From contig JAJUJM010000011.1 of assembly GCA_029265315.1 (NCBI GenBank), positions 1 to 59,966 of the forward strand: a stretch of DNA of 59,966 nt. Reading direction: 5' to 3'. Every line of letters begins with the position of its first letter. Position 1 is the first letter of the stretch. Below the pieces are notes generated by a model that saw nothing but the letters and a program-made list of their open reading frames with translations, had not been told where the DNA came from and did not search any database. This stretch comes from Actinomycetota bacterium (GTDB taxonomy: Bacteria; Actinomycetota; Coriobacteriia; Anaerosomatales; PHET01). Shown in pieces: positions 1 through 8,775 of this stretch. A program made the position numbers and the translations under genes.

Positions 1-209
1 AGGACCTCTGTACGCTTGTCAAGTTGCGCGCCGAGAACGAGCCCCTCGGCGGGGCAAGAGCAGACGGAATGCTACTCCATCGCCGAAAGCCGTGTCAACG
101 TCATACACGCCCCCGGGCGTATCCATCGCATTGACACTCGCTACAGCCTGATCCGCGCACCGCCATCTGACCCGTCCTGCACCCAGCCGGCCAGCCCGGG
201 TCGTCTGGC
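1..209. other. Non-coding edge region with a direct repeat
   Basis: No convincing gene lies here. A 16-base unit CAGCCGGCCARCCCGG occurs at 184-199 and again at 211-226. The second copy overlaps the stop codon of the neighbouring minus-strand gene, so the gene's last bases look duplicated just beyond it. Confidence 0.4.
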
Positions 210-830
210 TCAGCCGGCCAACCCGGAGAAGATCGGGCCCACCGATCGGATGCCGGGGACTGCGCTCTCGATATCGCCACGAGGTACCAGGCGGTACCAT
301 GCGGACGCTCCGCCGCTCATGACCGGTCGCGGCGTATAGCGCTCGAAGTTCGCCTCGAACCACTCGCGCGTCTCCTTGACCGGAAGCACGACGAGCTCAT
401 CGCGATCCACCGCCAGCTCCGAGAAGAAGACCTCGTCCGGCTCTGAGGCCAAGGCCGCCACCTCTTCTTCCGGCTGCGAGATGGCCAAGTAGTAGTAGTA
501 GATCTCGTGGGCCGTGGATTCGAACATCCAGCCCGGCTCACGCGTCGCGGCGTTCGCCACAGCCTCGAACGCGAATGCAGAGGCATCGCCACGGTAGTAG
601 GTCAGGTCGCGGTCAGCGATCTTGCGAGGATCGGTGCCGAAGTAGGGGTCCGCCTTTATCTTGATCCGGTGTTGCCCGCCCTGCCACGCGTAGGTCAGAT
701 CGACAGCCTTGCCCCCAAGCGACTGCAGACCTCCGGTCAGGTGGACATCGAGCCGCCCCTGTCGGACAAGCCATCGGACGAGAATCCTCTCTGCGACCCG
801 CTGGAGCAGCTTGGCATCGTTGATTGACAT
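210..830 (-). CDS. Conserved-looking hypothetical protein
   Basis: I do not recognise the family. It is a 206-residue soluble protein with no signal peptide or membrane segment. The N-terminal ~45 residues look helical and basic; a strand-rich stretch follows (HRIKIKADPYFG near residues 54-65), then an aromatic-rich helix (EIYYYYLAI near 109-117). The ATG has AAGGGA four bases upstream. It starts 29 bases after the cNMP-binding gene on the same strand, so the two probably share a transcript and it may belong to the cAMP response. A nuclease-like fold is conceivable from the basic strand, but no catalytic motif can be shown. Confidence 0.75.
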   Translation of the reverse strand: MSINDAKLLQRVAERILVRWLVRQGRLDVHLTGGLQSLGGKAVDLTYAWQGGQHRIKIKADPYFGTDPRKIADRDLTYYRGDASAFAFEAVANAATREPGWMFESTAHEIYYYYLAISQPEEEVAALASEPDEVFFSELAVDRDELVVLPVKETREWFEANFERYTPRPVMSGGASAWYRLVPRGDIESAVPGIRSVGPIFSGLAG

Positions 831-859
831 CGAATCCCTTTCGAGACGTGGTGAACGTA

Positions 860-1273
860 TCAGCGACCAAGCCGCTCGTCAGCGACGCGCAGCCGACGGC
901 TCAGCACCTCCAAGAGCTTGACCGCTATCGATGGGTACTTCTCCAGCAGGGCTTTGAAGTCCCAGCTCGACAGCATGAGGCACTTCGTCGGCTCGATCGC
1001 CCGTATGGTCGCCGAACGCGGAGCCTGATCGAGCAGCGACATCTCCCCGAAGAAGTCCCCCGGACTGAACGCGCCGAGTGACGTGCCGTCCCTCAAGATC
1101 TCCACCCGACCGGACAGGATCAGATAGAAGGCCTGTCCGGGTGTCCCCTGGGTCACGATGATCTGGCCCGGCTGGAACTCACTCTCCTGTGCGACCGCGG
1201 TGATCGCTCGGATCTCCTCAGGCGTGCAACTACCGAAGATCGGGACACGCGCCAAGAACTCCTCATGCGCCAC
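860..1273 (-). CDS. Cyclic nucleotide-binding domain protein
   Basis: A stand-alone 137-residue cNMP-binding (CAP-effector type) domain. The phosphate-binding cassette is intact at residues 75-88 (FGEMSLLDQAPRSA), including the Glu and Arg that hold the ribose and cyclic phosphate. The beta-roll glycines (G43, G55) and the C-terminal helices are present, but no DNA-binding helix-turn-helix or other output domain follows. It is therefore probably a cAMP sensor that acts through protein contact. The start is GTG with a GGGGGG run about nine bases upstream. It is transcribed away from the adenylate cyclase gene 130 bases off, which suggests the cyclase supplies its ligand. Confidence 0.9.
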   Translation of the reverse strand: MAHEEFLARVPIFGSCTPEEIRAITAVAQESEFQPGQIIVTQGTPGQAFYLILSGRVEILRDGTSLGAFSPGDFFGEMSLLDQAPRSATIRAIEPTKCLMLSSWDFKALLEKYPSIAVKLLEVLSRRLRVADERLGR

Positions 1274-1403
1274 AACAAGACACCCCCCTGTAAGCCAGCC
1301 GAAACCCGCGAACGGTCACTCGGAGTTTACCGCAGACGAGACCGCCACGGATGCGTCAGAATACGCGAAGGGGCGCGCGTCCACACGAAAGGCGAGTGAC
1401 GAC

Positions 1404-2930
1404 GTGACGACTAGAGTACGCCGACGCAACGATCGTGCGCTGCGGTGGGTCGCAGCGACAGGGCTGGCCGGAGCGACCTTCGCCGCTCTGCAGGCGATGG
1501 CATTCAGGCCCTTCTGGGGAGTGATGCTGTTCGCCTGCTTATCGGGACTGCTGACTCTCGCGGCCATCGACCTCGGTGTGCTGGCCGCCATCATAGGCGT
1601 CTCGCTGCCTCTCACCGCCGCTGATCCTGTCATCGGCATCGTCTTCTTGGTCCTTGGCGTGGCGAGCGTCCGGTACCTGGGAGCGGACCGCGGGATGGTG
1701 GCCCTGCTGTTGTCGGCGGGAGTGGCGGGAGCGTTCGCCGGGCCAGTCTGGATGGTTCCCGCCTTGGCAGGATGCATCCTGGGCGCAAGCGAGGGAGCAC
1801 TCGCGGCAGCCCTGACCTGTGCCGGAGTCGAGACGCTCGGACTGGTCTTGGGTCGCTCGAACCTTCTCGGACTCACCACCGGCGGTTCTGACGCGACAAG
1901 GCTTTTGGATTTCGCGCCCGGCCGCGTGCCGGCGTCTCTGTTCTCAACCGAGTGGGTCAGCCAGACCTTCTCGGGCTTCGGCGCAGACTCACTTGACCGG
2001 GTGAGTGCCGCTTTCGGGTCCGTCCAGACTCCGTCGACCCTCGTGGTGCAACCCCTGCTGTGGGCCGGGGGTGCGGTCATCGCAGGCGTCATCGTGCGCG
2101 AGGCCAGGAAGCGTGAGGTGCCGCTGCTATCCGTGGCTGCCGCTGCCGCCGGGGTCCTGGTCCCGGCGACGGGCACGATCGCATTGAGCGCGTCAGGCGC
2201 CGGCGTGTCTGCCTACGCGCTTCCGTTGGCAAGCTCTCTGACAGCCGCATGCGTCTTGGCTTGGGCGTGGGAGCGCTACTTCCCGCTTGAGATCGTCCCG
2301 GAGACGCGCCCCGAGACCGTGCCTGGATCGATGGCGGCCGAAGACGCGGACGTCGACGAGCTGTTGCGCCTGATCTCCACCGCCGAAGAGAAGCTCGCAT
2401 CACAACATACGACGAACCGAGTCGTGATGATCACGGACATGAAGGCATTCTCGAAGATGACCGAAGAGGACGGCAGTGTGATCACCGCCAAGGCCATCCA
2501 GAAGCACAGGGACCTGCTGCTGCCGGTGATCCAACGGTTCGGTGGCCACGGCAAGTCAACGGGTGGGGACGGACTGGTCGCCGCATTCGACTCGCCCGCA
2601 GGGGCGCTGCAGGCCGCAGTCGAGATGCAGCGCACCCTTGAGGCCCACAACGCCTCCCATCCCGCCGAACGCGAGATGACGGTGCGCATCGGGATCGCGG
2701 ACGGCGAAGTGGTCCTGGACAAGGGAGGCCGGCCCTTCATCGGCGCCGCGCTGAATCTCGCCGCGCGGGTCATGAGCCTTGCCGACGGCGGCCAAGCGTT
2801 CGCCACGGCTGATGTCGCGGCCAAGGCAGGCCCAGTGGTGAAGACGTCCCCGCTGGGCGAATTCGAGCTCAAGAACATCGCGAAACCCGTCGCGGTGGTG
2901 GAAGTGGTCTGGTCTGAGACGCCCGAATGA
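1404..2930 (+). CDS. Membrane-anchored class III adenylate cyclase
   Basis: Predicted to make cAMP from ATP. The first ~300 residues are a multi-pass hydrophobic region; the catalytic domain spans about 338-505. Expected catalytic residues are all present: metal-binding Asp345 (TDMKAF) and Asp389 (GGDGLVAAF), the adenine-selecting Lys384 (GKSTGG), and the transition-state Asn451 and Arg455 (NLAAR). The GTG start at 1404 was chosen because the hydrophobic region follows directly and a longer upstream reading frame would run into the divergent cNMP gene. The second purine-recognition residue was not assigned, so guanylate cyclase activity is not strictly excluded. Confidence 0.88.
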   Translation: MTTRVRRRNDRALRWVAATGLAGATFAALQAMAFRPFWGVMLFACLSGLLTLAAIDLGVLAAIIGVSLPLTAADPVIGIVFLVLGVASVRYLGADRGMVALLLSAGVAGAFAGPVWMVPALAGCILGASEGALAAALTCAGVETLGLVLGRSNLLGLTTGGSDATRLLDFAPGRVPASLFSTEWVSQTFSGFGADSLDRVSAAFGSVQTPSTLVVQPLLWAGGAVIAGVIVREARKREVPLLSVAAAAAGVLVPATGTIALSASGAGVSAYALPLASSLTAACVLAWAWERYFPLEIVPETRPETVPGSMAAEDADVDELLRLISTAEEKLASQHTTNRVVMITDMKAFSKMTEEDGSVITAKAIQKHRDLLLPVIQRFGGHGKSTGGDGLVAAFDSPAGALQAAVEMQRTLEAHNASHPAEREMTVRIGIADGEVVLDKGGRPFIGAALNLAARVMSLADGGQAFATADVAAKAGPVVKTSPLGEFELKNIAKPVAVVEVVWSETPE

Positions 2931-2933
2931 GCA

Positions 2934-2963
2934 GTGTGGCCCGGGAACAGGCCCGGGCCACAC
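2934..2963. terminator. Strong hairpin between cyclase gene and tRNA-Thr
   Basis: A perfect 12-base inverted repeat (GTGTGGCCCGGG, loop AACAGG) starts three bases after the cyclase stop codon. It also lies just beyond the 3' end of the convergent tRNA, so it may terminate both transcripts. There is no clear T-run on either side. Confidence 0.65.
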
Positions 2964-2973
2964 ATGAGTCCTG

Positions 2974-3050
2974 TGGAGCTGGCGAGGGGACTCGAACCCC
3001 TAACCCCCTGATTACAAGTCAGGTGCGCTACCGGATTGCGCCACGCCAGC
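2974..3050 (-). tRNA. tRNA-Thr (anticodon TGT)
   Basis: A 77-base cloverleaf with 7-bp acceptor stem GCTGGCG/CGCCAGC, anticodon loop CTTGTAA between CCTGA and TCAGG, T-loop GGTTCGAGTCC, and an encoded 3' CCA. It decodes ACA and, by wobble, other Thr codons. Confidence 0.96.
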
Positions 3051-3103
3051 GAGCGCGCAGAAGTGTACCCGTGCGCTCGCCGAATCGCCACACCCTCCTG
3101 GCA

Positions 3104-3757
3104 TCAGCACGCCCGGCACCGCTGGATCTGCATCTCCATCTTGCGCTTCACACGCTGAAGAGCGTTGTCGACCGCCTTCGTGTGTCGACCCAGCTGCTCC
3201 GCGATCTCCTGGTACGACTTGCCAGCTGTGTACAACTTCAGAACCTGATGCTCGAAGGACGAGAGGGCGTCGACGACACCGCTGCGTATGAAGTCGGTCT
3301 CCCACGCGTTGATCACGATCTCGGCCGGGTCGCATACCTCGCGTGCCGCGATGATGTCTGAGAGTAGCCGCTCGCCTTCCTCGTCAGCGGTCGCCGGACG
3401 CGAGAGGGACACGTATCCGTTGAGCGGAGTGTGCTTGCGTCTCGTCGACGACTTGACCGCGGTGATGATCTGGCGCGTGACGCACAACTCCGCGAAGGAA
3501 TGGAAGCTGGCCTGTCGCGACGCGTCGTAGTCGCGAATCGCCTTGAACAGGCCGATCATGCCTTCCTGGATGATGTCGTCCCTGTCTGCTCCGACAAGGT
3601 AGTACGAACGCGCTTTGCAGCGTATGAGGCCGCGGTACCGCCTCACAAGTTCACCGCTGGCGTTCTGGTCACCCTGCTGGGCAGCGCGAACAAGCGCCAC
3701 CTCTCCCTCGCGACCGCCAGGCACGCGGTGCGCGAGGGTACCCCTCGAAAGGTCCAC
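3104..3757 (-). CDS. sigH: RNA polymerase sigma factor SigH
   Basis: A 217-residue sigma-70 family protein that closely follows Bacillus SigH (218 aa). Region 2 carries DDIIQEGMIGLFKAIRDYD followed by SFAELCVTRQII, and region 4 carries the helix-turn-helix SYQEIAEQLGRHTKAVDNAL. In Bacillus SigH directs transition-phase genes. It comes last in the rlmB-yacP-sigH order, as in Bacillus, but a 234-base gap upstream suggests its own promoter; a TTGACC hexamer (minus strand, 3872-3877) could be the -35. The GTG start has a G-rich Shine-Dalgarno stretch seven bases upstream. Its presence alone does not show that the organism sporulates. Confidence 0.95.
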   Translation of the reverse strand: MDLSRGTLAHRVPGGREGEVALVRAAQQGDQNASGELVRRYRGLIRCKARSYYLVGADRDDIIQEGMIGLFKAIRDYDASRQASFHSFAELCVTRQIITAVKSSTRRKHTPLNGYVSLSRPATADEEGERLLSDIIAAREVCDPAEIVINAWETDFIRSGVVDALSSFEHQVLKLYTAGKSYQEIAEQLGRHTKAVDNALQRVKRKMEMQIQRCRAC

Positions 3758-3991
3758 TGCGACACCCCCCGGTATCGATGTTCCCGTATCGTCCGTGAGG
3801 GGAAGGACGGCACCGCCGGCACGGTGCGGGACACAGCGAACACCGAGAACGTATGCCTTGTTTCAGGCAAAGGTCAACAGGAGTTCGCATGATTGAAGAA
3901 GCCTGCAGAAACCTGAATGAACATGGGCGGCTTCGCGACTGAATTCCCAGCTCAGAGGGGGTACGGAGCGGCCATCACTTCGTGCGTGCCT

Positions 3992-4507
3992 TCACTTATT
4001 CTCGCCGCGTGCCCACCTGGCGAGCGCGTCGCGGACCTCGTCCGGAATCCGGTCCTCTACCCGCACGCTTCGCCGTCCTGCCGGCGCATGCTCTCGCCAC
4101 TCGGCATCCGATGAGCGCAGTTCGCCAGCGAACTCCAGCGAGGAGCGACGGATGACCCCCTCTCCCATGACCACCCACTGGGTCTGGGCATCGCTCGTCA
4201 CCACCTCGACTTCTTCTCCGGACTCCCTGCCACGTCGCGCCAGCGATTCTATGACGGCGTCCGCGTCCACGCCGTAGGGCGAGAAGATGATCTCGACGCC
4301 CCACATCACGTGGGGCGTGCCTGTTGAATGGGGGTTCCCTCCGCCGTCGAACACGACGGTGGCCGACCACTCCGAGCCGGCGTACGCCGCCACGTCTCCG
4401 ACCAACGCAGCGCGTGCGGCTTCGAGATCGCGATGCGCCAGGTCTCGGTAGGGCGGTGTCGCCCGGATCACGTTGTAGCCGTCGACCAGCAGTCTTCGCG
4501 TCTTCAC
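3992..4507 (-). CDS. yacP: NYN/PIN-domain ribonuclease, YacP (Rae1) family
   Basis: A 171-residue YacP-type NYN domain. In Bacillus the homologue (Rae1) is a ribosome-associated endoribonuclease that cuts mRNA in the A site. The N-terminal strand LLVDGYNVI carries the first catalytic Asp, VVFDGGG the next, and VVTSDAQTQ the conserved late acidic motif. The GTG at 4507 forms a GTGA overlap with the rlmB stop and has AGGGGG about eight bases upstream. An in-frame ATG at 4537 lies inside rlmB and is less likely. Confidence 0.9.
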   Translation of the reverse strand: MKTRRLLVDGYNVIRATPPYRDLAHRDLEAARAALVGDVAAYAGSEWSATVVFDGGGNPHSTGTPHVMWGVEIIFSPYGVDADAVIESLARRGRESGEEVEVVTSDAQTQWVVMGEGVIRRSSLEFAGELRSSDAEWREHAPAGRRSVRVEDRIPDEVRDALARWARGENK

Positions 4508-5265
4508 CGCTCGGCCCCCTGCCTGCGACGAAGCCACTCGTAGGCGAGAGCAGTGGTCGCCTGCGCCACGTTGAGCGAACCGACTCGACCGGCCTGCGGA
4601 AGACGCACGAGGAAGTCACACGTGTCCTTGGTGAGGCGCGCGAGGCCCTCTCCTTCCGATCCCATGACGAGCACCAAGCGGCCTTCGAGCGGCGCGTCCC
4701 AAGCCGTCTGTTCGGCTTGCTCGGTTGCTCCGGCGACCCAGTACCCGTGGGACTTCAGCCGCTCGAGCGCGCGCACCAGATTGGTCTCCTTCACGAGAGG
4801 CACGTGCGCGAGCGCTCCGGCCGCCGCTTTCCAAGCCGCCGGCGTGACGGCGGCACTGCGGCGACTGGGAACCAGGAGGGCATCTGCGCCCACGACCTCA
4901 GCGGTCCGGGCGACCGCACCGAGGTTTCCCGGATCGGTGACGTGATCGAGCGCGATGATGAGCGACCACGGTGCGTCCGAAGATGCAGAAAGAACCGCCT
5001 CGAGGGCGGCGTGGACGAACGGTCGGGCGACGGCGATCACTCCCTGGTGGGCGCCGCGCTCACTCATACGGTCCAGCTCGCGTCGGGACACCATCTCCGC
5101 ACGGAGACCGGCGGCTCTTCCCAGACGCAGGATCTCTTCGTGTGCGCGATCGGCCCTGGCCGAATCAGCGACCAGGATGCGTTCAAGAGGCACCCCGGCC
5201 CTCAACGCCTCGAGCACGGCGTTCTTGCCCTCGATGCGCACTGAGCTACCCGTTGTAGACGACAC
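4504..5265 (-). CDS. rlmB: 23S rRNA (guanosine-2'-O-)-methyltransferase, RlmB/TrmH (SPOUT) family
   Basis: Predicted to methylate the ribose of 23S rRNA guanosine 2251 (E. coli numbering) using SAM. It has the N-terminal substrate-binding domain (residues 8-85) and the knotted SPOUT domain with motif 1 (DHVTDPGNLGAVARTAE, with the catalytic Arg), motif 2 (LVMGSEGEGL) and motif 3 (GSLNVAQATTALAYE). Its start lies inside the cysS 3' end and its stop overlaps yacP, so translation is probably coupled. The GTG at 5265 is used; a second GTG at 5241, just past the cysS stop, would remove eight non-conserved residues. Confidence 0.94.
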   Translation of the reverse strand: MSSTTGSSVRIEGKNAVLEALRAGVPLERILVADSARADRAHEEILRLGRAAGLRAEMVSRRELDRMSERGAHQGVIAVARPFVHAALEAVLSASSDAPWSLIIALDHVTDPGNLGAVARTAEVVGADALLVPSRRSAAVTPAAWKAAAGALAHVPLVKETNLVRALERLKSHGYWVAGATEQAEQTAWDAPLEGRLVLVMGSEGEGLARLTKDTCDFLVRLPQAGRVGSLNVAQATTALAYEWLRRRQGAER

Positions 5266-6730
5266 GCGCTCCCTGGGGCGTGTCCTCTATCGTGAACCCG
5301 AGGCGGGTCAGTCCGTCACGTACCGAGTCGGCGAGAGCCCAGTTCTTCTCCGTCCTGGCGACGGCACGGGTGGCGAGCAAGGCGTCTATGGCGGCCTCGG
5401 CGTCCTCTCCGGTGTAGCCGGCCAACTCGCGGGCCAGGTCGAAGACCTCTGCCGGATAGCAGCACTCGACCGGCTCAGGAACCTCGATGCCGAGCACACC
5501 GAGCAACTCGACCACCGTCGACTCGGCAGCCCCGATCGCGGCCTTGTCCTCTTCGCATAGATCGACCTGGTACTCGGCCAAGAAGATGTTCGCCGCCTTC
5601 GCGAGCTCGAACACCGCCGCGAGCGCGGCCGCGGTGTTGAAATCGTCATCCATCTCCGTCTCGAACTTCCGCCGGGCCGTCTCCACATGGAGCCGCAGAC
5701 CCGAGCACACCTCGGCCGGCGCACCGGCGCCCTGGGCCGACAGCGTCCGCGCCCAGCGCAGGTTGCGCACGATGTTGGCCAAGCGTTCGTACGCGTGGAT
5801 CGTCTCGTCCAGTCGCGAGTCGGAGAAGTCCAGCGGGCTGCGATAGTGCGTCTGGAGCATGAGCAAGCGGATCACATTGGCGTCGTAGCGCTCAAGCACG
5901 TCTTTGAGCAGCAGGAAGTTGCCGAGGGACTTGCTCATCTTCTCCGCATTGACCTGTAGCATCCCTCCGTGCATCCAGTAGCGCACGAATGGTCTCCCTG
6001 TGGCCGCCTCGGACTGGGCGAGCTCGTTCTCGTGGTGTGGGAACACGAGGTCCGCCCCTCCGCCATGGATGTCGAAGGGCAGGCCGAGCTCCTTCTCGCT
6101 CATCACACTGCACTCGATGTGCCAGCCGGGACGACCCTCTCCCCACGGACTCGGCCAGTGCGGCTCACCGGGCTTTGCTGCCTTCCACAGCGCGAAATCG
6201 AGCGGATCGGCCTTGCGTTCGTCGACCTCGACCCGCGCACCGGCACGCATCTCATCGATGTCGCGTCCCGAGAGCTTGCCGTATGAAGGGAAGCTGCGCA
6301 CGGAGAAGTACACGTCACCATCCACCACGTACGCGTGTCCACGATCTATCAGGCGCTCGATCATCCCGATCATCTGCGGAATCGTCTCGGTGCAGAACGG
6401 ACGGACCGTCGGGTCCGCGACTCCAAGAGCGCGCATGGCGGCGATGAACGCATCCGTGTAGTCACGCGCGACATCCGCAGCGGGGCGCCCCTCCTCGTTC
6501 GCGCGGTTGATGATCTTGTCGTCGACGTCGGTGATGTTCTGGACGAAGGTGACCTCGTAGCCCTTCCATTCAAGGTAGCGTCGCACGACATCGAAGGAGA
6601 GGAACGTCCGTGCGTTGCCTATGTGGATGTGGTTGTAGACGGTGGGCCCGCACACGTACATAGCCACCTTGCCGGGTTCGCGGGGGACGAACTCCTCTTT
6701 GGACCTCGTGAGCGTGTTGTAGACGCGCAT
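5246..6730 (-). CDS. cysS: Cysteinyl-tRNA synthetase
   Basis: A class I aminoacyl-tRNA synthetase of 494 residues that charges tRNA-Cys. It shows [15 protein letters not shown] (zinc Cys and HIGH-type motif), the zinc ligands GWHIECS and HHENE, and EKMSKSLGN (KMSKS loop), followed by the DALR anticodon-binding domain and a C-terminal helical part. Length is normal for the family. It lies 17 bases after cysE, placing cysteine synthesis and use together as in Bacillus. The Bacillus neighbour mrnC is absent between cysS and rlmB. Confidence 0.97.
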   Translation of the reverse strand: MRVYNTLTRSKEEFVPREPGKVAMYVCGPTVYNHIHIGNARTFLSFDVVRRYLEWKGYEVTFVQNITDVDDKIINRANEEGRPAADVARDYTDAFIAAMRALGVADPTVRPFCTETIPQMIGMIERLIDRGHAYVVDGDVYFSVRSFPSYGKLSGRDIDEMRAGARVEVDERKADPLDFALWKAAKPGEPHWPSPWGEGRPGWHIECSVMSEKELGLPFDIHGGGADLVFPHHENELAQSEAATGRPFVRYWMHGGMLQVNAEKMSKSLGNFLLLKDVLERYDANVIRLLMLQTHYRSPLDFSDSRLDETIHAYERLANIVRNLRWARTLSAQGAGAPAEVCSGLRLHVETARRKFETEMDDDFNTAAALAAVFELAKAANIFLAEYQVDLCEEDKAAIGAAESTVVELLGVLGIEVPEPVECCYPAEVFDLARELAGYTGEDAEAAIDALLATRAVARTEKNWALADSVRDGLTRLGFTIEDTPQGARVVYNG

Positions 6731-6747
6731 CGTGCTCCTTCACGGAA

Positions 6748-7503
6748 TCAGTCGGCAGCTGGGGCGTTCTTTCGGGAAGTCGACGGCCGGGGCGCTTCTT
6801 CGGGAATGGACTCCGACGTGGTGGGCGACCCGTTCGGGAACGTGGGCTCTCCGAGTTCTTCGGACAGCCCCTCATCGCGGGCCAGTCGCCGCTCCAACCG
6901 GTCTATCCGCCGCGTCAGGCTCGTGAACATCTCGACGACAGGGTCAGGCAGGTCCTCATGGTGCAGGTCGATGGCCTCGACGCGCTCGCCGGCACGTACC
7001 ACCACGCGCCCGGGAATCCCGACTGCCGTGGAGTTCGGAGGCACGTCTTCGATGACGACGGCACCCGCACCGACTTTGCTTCCTCGGCCCACCGTTATGT
7101 TGCCGAGCACAGCCGAGCCGACACCGACCACGACGCAGTCTTCAAGTGTCGGGTGCCTCTTGCCGGTCTCTTTGCCCGTGCCACCCAATGTGACCCCTTG
7201 GTACAGCGTCACGTCGTCACCGATCACTGTGGTCTCACCGATGACGACCCCCATACCGTGGTCGATGAAGAACCGTGCCCCTATGGTCGCGCCAGGGTGG
7301 ATCTCGATTCCCGTCAGCCAGCGCGTGACCTGAGATAGGTACCGGGCCAGACCACGTCGCCCGTGGCGCCACAGCCAGTGGTTCACGCGGTGGGCCCACA
7401 GGGCATGAAGGCCGGGATAGTTGATGAGGACGGACAGCGTGGAAGTGGCCGCGGGGTCGCGTTCCTTGACGGCGCGGATGTCTTCTCTGATGCGCGCGAG
7501 CAT
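6748..7503 (-). CDS. cysE: Serine O-acetyltransferase
   Basis: Makes O-acetylserine from serine and acetyl-CoA, the first step of cysteine synthesis. An N-terminal helical part precedes the left-handed beta-helix of hexapeptide repeats, with [19 protein letters not shown] and the catalytic His pair (FIDHGMG and KRHPTLED). The enzyme is the short bacterial form. A C-terminal tail from about residue 195, rich in Glu, Pro, Ser and Thr, exceeds the usual ending and looks unstructured. The next gene is cysS. Confidence 0.95.
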   Translation of the reverse strand: MLARIREDIRAVKERDPAATSTLSVLINYPGLHALWAHRVNHWLWRHGRRGLARYLSQVTRWLTGIEIHPGATIGARFFIDHGMGVVIGETTVIGDDVTLYQGVTLGGTGKETGKRHPTLEDCVVVGVGSAVLGNITVGRGSKVGAGAVVIEDVPPNSTAVGIPGRVVVRAGERVEAIDLHHEDLPDPVVEMFTSLTRRIDRLERRLARDEGLSEELGEPTFPNGSPTTSESIPEEAPRPSTSRKNAPAAD

Positions 7504-7589
7504 GCTCCCGCTCTTCGTGGTCGGCCCGCCTCAGGGCGGGCTGGTGCATGGCGTCCACAGTCTAGCAGGAGCACGCGCGGAGCAGAGAC

Positions 7590-8078
7590 TCATGCCTTCC
7601 GGTCGAGCAAGGCGACGGCCTGTGCCGAGATTCCCTCCAAGCGTCCCTCGAATCCAAGGCCTTCGGTCGTGGTGGCCTTGACTCCCACGCTGTCGACGAA
7701 CACACCCAACGCCTGAGCCAGATTGGCGCGCATCGCATCCCGGTACGGCGCCATCCTCGGAGCTTGGGCGACGATGACGGAATCCACGTCGACGATGTCG
7801 AACCCGAGCGAACGCACGTGCTCCGCGACCCTACTGAGCAGATCAAGCGAATCGGCCCCTTCCCACGCAGGGTCGGTGTCGGGGAAGAGTCGCCCTATGT
7901 CGCCCGCTCTGGCCGCACCAAGCACGGCATCGGCGACCGCGTGGGCGAGCACGTCCGCGTCGGAATGACCGGCCAGTCCTGCGTGGTGAGGTATGTCGAC
8001 TCCTCCGATGATTAGTCTGCGCCCCGTGGCGAACGCGTGGACGTCGTAGCCGATGCCTATCCGCACGACCCCTTGCAC
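7590..8078 (-). CDS. ispF: 2-C-methyl-D-erythritol 2,4-cyclodiphosphate synthase
   Basis: Cyclises CDP-methylerythritol 2-phosphate to MEcPP in the non-mevalonate isoprenoid pathway. The 162 residues show the zinc-site motif GYDVHAF, GGVDIPHHAGLAGHSDADV (second His) and the C-terminal KATTTEGLGFEGRLEGI, including the conserved cavity residues. It lies ten bases after the ispD stop. GTG at 8078 follows AAGGAAG closely; GTG at 8066 is an alternative start. Confidence 0.96.
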   Translation of the reverse strand: MQGVVRIGIGYDVHAFATGRRLIIGGVDIPHHAGLAGHSDADVLAHAVADAVLGAARAGDIGRLFPDTDPAWEGADSLDLLSRVAEHVRSLGFDIVDVDSVIVAQAPRMAPYRDAMRANLAQALGVFVDSVGVKATTTEGLGFEGRLEGISAQAVALLDRKA

Positions 8079-8085
8079 CTTCCTT

Positions 8086-8775
8086 CTAGCGCGAAGCGAG
8101 GATGGCCTCGGCGATGGCCAGGTCTTCCGGAACCGTGACCTTGATGTTGTCCCGAGGACCCTCTATCACGGCGACGCGACCGCCCTGCCACTCGATGAGG
8201 GACGCATCGTCGGTCCCGACGAATCCGGCACGCGAGGCGGCGATGTGTGCGGAACGCAGCTCGTCGGCCCGAAAGACCTGCGGTGTCTGGACCGCCCAGA
8301 GCGAAGCCCGTTCGGGTGTGGACTCGACGATGCCGTCGACCACGCTCTTCAGGGTGTCGATACTGGGATGCCCCACTATGACGCCATCGTACCCACCGTC
8401 CACCAGCGCATCCAATGCGGCATCGAACAGGCCGGGCTCAGTCAACGGCCGGGCTCCGTCATGGACCACGACGATGTCGAACTCGGGCGCCACCCAAGCC
8501 AGCGCAGCGGAGACTGATTCCTGGCGAGATGCCCCCCCGGCAACGAACAACGTGGGCTTGCCCGGGTCGATCACTTCCTTGATCGCTTCGCGGTACATCT
8601 CGACACGTTCGGGATGGCATGCCACGACGATCACGTCGATTCGATCCACCGCCGCGACCGCCGCTATCGTCCACGCGAGAACCGGTCTACCAGCCAGAGG
8701 GGCCAACTGCTTGCCCCCAGGCGACCCGAAACGCTCGCCGGACCCACCAGCGACTATCAGGGCCGCAGCGGTCAC
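8086..8775 (-). CDS. ispD: 2-C-methyl-D-erythritol 4-phosphate cytidylyltransferase
   Basis: Couples CTP to methylerythritol phosphate in the MEP pathway. The nucleotide-binding N terminus reads ALIVAGGSGERFGSPGGKQ with the catalytic Arg and Lys, and VVHDGARPLTEPGL is the family signature; VQTPQVF follows. At 229 residues it is a single-function IspD rather than an IspDF fusion. Its start overlaps the stop of the PIN-TRAM gene by four bases, and ispF follows directly. Confidence 0.96.
   Translation of the reverse strand: MTAAALIVAGGSGERFGSPGGKQLAPLAGRPVLAWTIAAVAAVDRIDVIVVACHPERVEMYREAIKEVIDPGKPTLFVAGGASRQESVSAALAWVAPEFDIVVVHDGARPLTEPGLFDAALDALVDGGYDGVIVGHPSIDTLKSVVDGIVESTPERASLWAVQTPQVFRADELRSAHIAASRAGFVGTDDASLIEWQGGRVAVIEGPRDNIKVTVPEDLAIAEAILASR

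Noticed and set aside
1316-2176. Minus-strand frame opposite the adenylate cyclase
   Set aside because: Ser/Arg/Ala/Pro-rich shadow without motifs; the plus-strand cyclase is complete.
3104-3757. Evidence that the organism forms spores, from sigH
   Set aside because: SigH-like factors also occur in non-sporulating bacteria, and no other sporulation gene is in the window.
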